A stretch of 64,000 nucleotides of DNA from Glutamicibacter sp. B1 (lineage in GTDB: Bacteria > Actinomycetota > Actinomycetes > Actinomycetales > Micrococcaceae), in contig NZ_CP125942.1 of NCBI RefSeq assembly GCF_039602135.1, forward strand, positions 2,542,001 to 2,606,000, written 5' to 3'. The notes below the pieces were generated by a model that saw only the letters and a list, made by a program, of their open reading frames with translations, was not told the origin of the DNA and did not search any database. Both the position numbers and the translations under genes were made by a program. Each line of letters starts with the position of its first letter. Position 1 is the first letter of the stretch. Positions 62,354-64,000 of the stretch are shown here, in pieces.

Positions 62354-63373
62354 TTAGTTACTCGGCTCAGACAGAAACTGATGTTTCTCATGTGCCAAGG
62401 CAACCTCTCCCACTCCAACGCTACTACTGAGCGGTGTCGCAGAGTCAAACATCACGTGATCAAAACGTCGCAACATCAAACCTTCACGAATAGCCCAAGG
62501 GCAGATACGTACGGTTTTCAGTTTCAAAGCGCTCATTGCTTCATGCGCAACGATGGCTCCAGCCAATAGTTGAGGTGCACGAATTTCGGAGACACCCGGC
62601 AATTCAGCCCGTTCAGACCAGCTCATGGCCGTCAGACGGTTAGTCCAAATTTTCAGTGCCTCACGGTTGAGCACGCGCTTGACGTAAGGACCTTCGTCGC
62701 TAGGTGCCGCGCCGGTGATACGCGCTAATGAACGGAAAGTCTTTGAGGTAGCAGTTGCCAATGTTGGTTTCCCATACTGGCGCAGTTCAGTCGTCGGATC
62801 GTTGAGCACGTCACGGACGTACATGCGCAATTCTTTGACTTCCTTGATGGAAGGCAAGTCATTGGGTAGCCATTCGCGAGTCAAGCGGCCAGCGCCCAAT
62901 GGAACCGAGTAGGCCGTCTGAGGAAATTCATCGGTACCCCACGCAAGCTCCAGCGAACCGCCACCCATATCAAGGTTGAGGATTGATTCCGAGGACCACC
63001 CGAACCAGCGACGTACCGAGTAGAAAGTCATCCCGGCTTCTTCTTCACCGGTCAGTTCCATCAGGCTTACGCCGGTTTCGCTTTTTACCCGGTCCAGCAC
63101 GCTGGCACCATTGGACGATTCGCGAATTGCCGAGGTACAAAAAGCCATAAAGTCTTCCACCTGATGACTGCCAGCGAACTTTACCGCCTCATTGATAAAT
63201 GAGATCAATTCCCGCTGGCCCTCATCGGTGATTGCGCCGTATTCATTGAGGTAGCGCACCAAGGACAGCGGGCGCTTGTGCGACGCGTAAGGAACCGGGC
63301 GGGCTCCTGGGTATGCATCGACGAGCAAAAGGTGAACGGTATTTGAACCGATATCCAGGACACCTAGTCTCAT
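62354..63373 (-). CDS. Ppx/GppA family phosphatase
   Basis: 339-residue ASKHA-fold protein. Phosphate-1 motif LGVLDIGSNTVHLLLVD at the N-terminus, catalytic Glu region TGEEEAGMTFY and phosphate-2 motif LNLDMGGGSLELAWG at about 145. It lacks the C-terminal HD extension of E. coli Ppx. Family members hydrolyse polyphosphate or pppGpp; the short actinobacterial form (Rv0496-like) has exopolyphosphatase activity. Next to topA on one side. Confidence 0.9.
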   Translation of the reverse strand: MRLGVLDIGSNTVHLLLVDAYPGARPVPYASHKRPLSLVRYLNEYGAITDEGQRELISFINEAVKFAGSHQVEDFMAFCTSAIRESSNGASVLDRVKSETGVSLMELTGEEEAGMTFYSVRRWFGWSSESILNLDMGGGSLELAWGTDEFPQTAYSVPLGAGRLTREWLPNDLPSIKEVKELRMYVRDVLNDPTTELRQYGKPTLATATSKTFRSLARITGAAPSDEGPYVKRVLNREALKIWTNRLTAMSWSERAELPGVSEIRAPQLLAGAIVAHEAMSALKLKTVRICPWAIREGLMLRRFDHVMFDSATPLSSSVGVGEVALAHEKHQFLSEPSN

Positions 63374-63405
63374 GGTGCGCTCCTCATTAGGCCGTGCAAG
63401 AACTG

Positions 63406-64000
63406 TTAGTCAGTCTTTTTTGCGGTGGTCGTTTTTGCTGTGGTCTTCTTGGCTGGGGCTTTTTTGGCCGGAGCCTTCTTAGCCGGCGCCTTTTTCGCGG
63501 TGCGCTTGACCGGGCCACGCGCACGCTTATCGGCCAACAGCTCGATGGCACGCTCTCGAGTCAGCTCTTCCAACGACGTTCCGCGCGGAACAGTAATGTT
63601 GGTGACCCCATCGGTGATGTATGGGCCGAAGCGACCATCCTTGACCACGATGTTCTTCTCGCTGGTTGGATCCACTCCGAACTCGGCCAGTGGTGGCACC
63701 GCAGCACGACGGCCACGTTGCTTTGGCTGGGAGTAAATCTCCAGGGCTTCATCCAAGGTAATCGTGAAGATCTGCTCTTCACTTTCGATGGATCGTGAAT
63801 CGCTGCCCTTCTTCAGGTATGGGCCAAAACGACCGTTCTGAACGGTGATTTCTTCGCCTTCAGCGTCAGCACCCACAATGCGTGGCAAGCTCATCAGCTT
63901 GAGCGCATCCTCCAAAGTCACCGTTTCCACGCTCATCGATTTGAACAACGAGGCGGTGCGTGGCTTGATCTTGGCAGGCTTCTTTGGTGGCTTCGGCTTG
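63406..64000 (-). CDS. topA: DNA topoisomerase I, C-terminal part
   Basis: The frame is open from the window edge to the stop at 63406; the last 197 residues are visible. It shows the actinobacterial topoisomerase C-terminal repeats: VQNGRFGPYLKKGSDSRSI, then VKDGRFGPYITDGVTNITVP, each followed by LEEL/LDEAL helices. A Lys/Ala/Pro tail of tandem AKKAP units follows, as needed for strand passage in mycobacterial TopA. The catalytic Tyr lies outside the window. Confidence 0.9.
   Translation of the reverse strand, partial: KPKPPKKPAKIKPRTASLFKSMSVETVTLEDALKLMSLPRIVGADAEGEEITVQNGRFGPYLKKGSDSRSIESEEQIFTITLDEALEIYSQPKQRGRRAAVPPLAEFGVDPTSEKNIVVKDGRFGPYITDGVTNITVPRGTSLEELTRERAIELLADKRARGPVKRTAKKAPAKKAPAKKAPAKKTTAKTTTAKKTD

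Overview
The window is 64 kb of ordinary, densely coded chromosome from a moderately GC-rich actinobacterium, most likely Micrococcaceae (Arthrobacter/Glutamicibacter type). The evidence is the actinobacterial small ribosomal protein bS22 next to an excisionase-fold DNA-binding protein, the proC / sugar-phosphate isomerase / Ppx-GppA neighbourhood also seen in mycobacteria, a full menaquinone pathway, system II cytochrome c maturation, many GTG/TTG starts, and a Bkd-type 2-oxoacid dehydrogenase with a divergent Lrp/AsnC regulator. The genus is an inference. I see no insertion sequence, prophage, CRISPR array, rRNA or tRNA.

Layout. 1-1290: end of a PucR-like regulator, a SUKH-like small protein and a HIT protein. 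1309-12831: menaquinone genes (polyprenyl diphosphate synthase, menF, menD, menC) interleaved with a polar amino-acid ABC transporter, a Tat-exported PhoX phosphatase and a PAP2 phosphatase. 12861-18479: a DUF1648/PH-like membrane protein, then the bkd E1alpha-E1beta-E2 operon and its Lrp regulator. 18581-23207: the phenylacetyl-CoA epoxidase operon paaABCDE plus a paaG-like isomerase gene. 23350-29607: DoxX, a second amino-acid ABC system with a fused binding protein/permease, oligopeptidase B and a GNAT-GrpB fusion. 29720-32168: paaI-paaK-paaR. 32360-35262: a PnuC-like membrane protein and a secreted alpha-amylase with LacI/cre-like operators. 35263-37392: paaZ. 37531-39296: a tyrosine phosphatase and a RIO-type kinase, divergent. 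39375-42270: thiolase, enoyl-CoA hydratase and 3-hydroxyacyl-CoA dehydrogenase (lower phenylacetate pathway). 42408-45486: menB-menE-menA. 45619-51326: two small membrane proteins, ccsB-resB-ccdA-resA and a histidine phosphatase. 51503-64000: DUF4064-like protein, rex and a glutaredoxin-like gene, HAD hydrolase, bS22, BldC-like protein, gdhA, ArsR regulator, AcuC deacetylase, TrkH/TrkA potassium uptake, proC, sugar-phosphate isomerase, Ppx/GppA and the C-terminal end of topA.

How it works together. Phenylacetate catabolism is spread over four transcription units (paaABCDEG, paaIKR, paaZ, and the thiolase-hydratase-dehydrogenase operon). Each has a near-identical inverted repeat at its promoter, which ties them into one regulon probably controlled by the TetR-family protein encoded at 31551-32168. 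Menaquinone synthesis (menF, D, C, E, B, A and the side-chain synthase) is also dispersed. Lipoquinone, cytochrome c maturation and the NADH sensor Rex form a respiratory theme. Most units end in strong, easily recognised terminators.

I found no obviously new multi-gene system. The best leads are the paa operator set, a 32-codon leader ORF with an excellent ribosome binding site overlapping the RIO kinase start, an orphan SUKH-like gene, a perfect 19-bp palindrome between the polyprenyl synthase gene and menF, the GNAT-GrpB fusion, and the cysteine-rich segment ahead of the Tat signal of PhoX.
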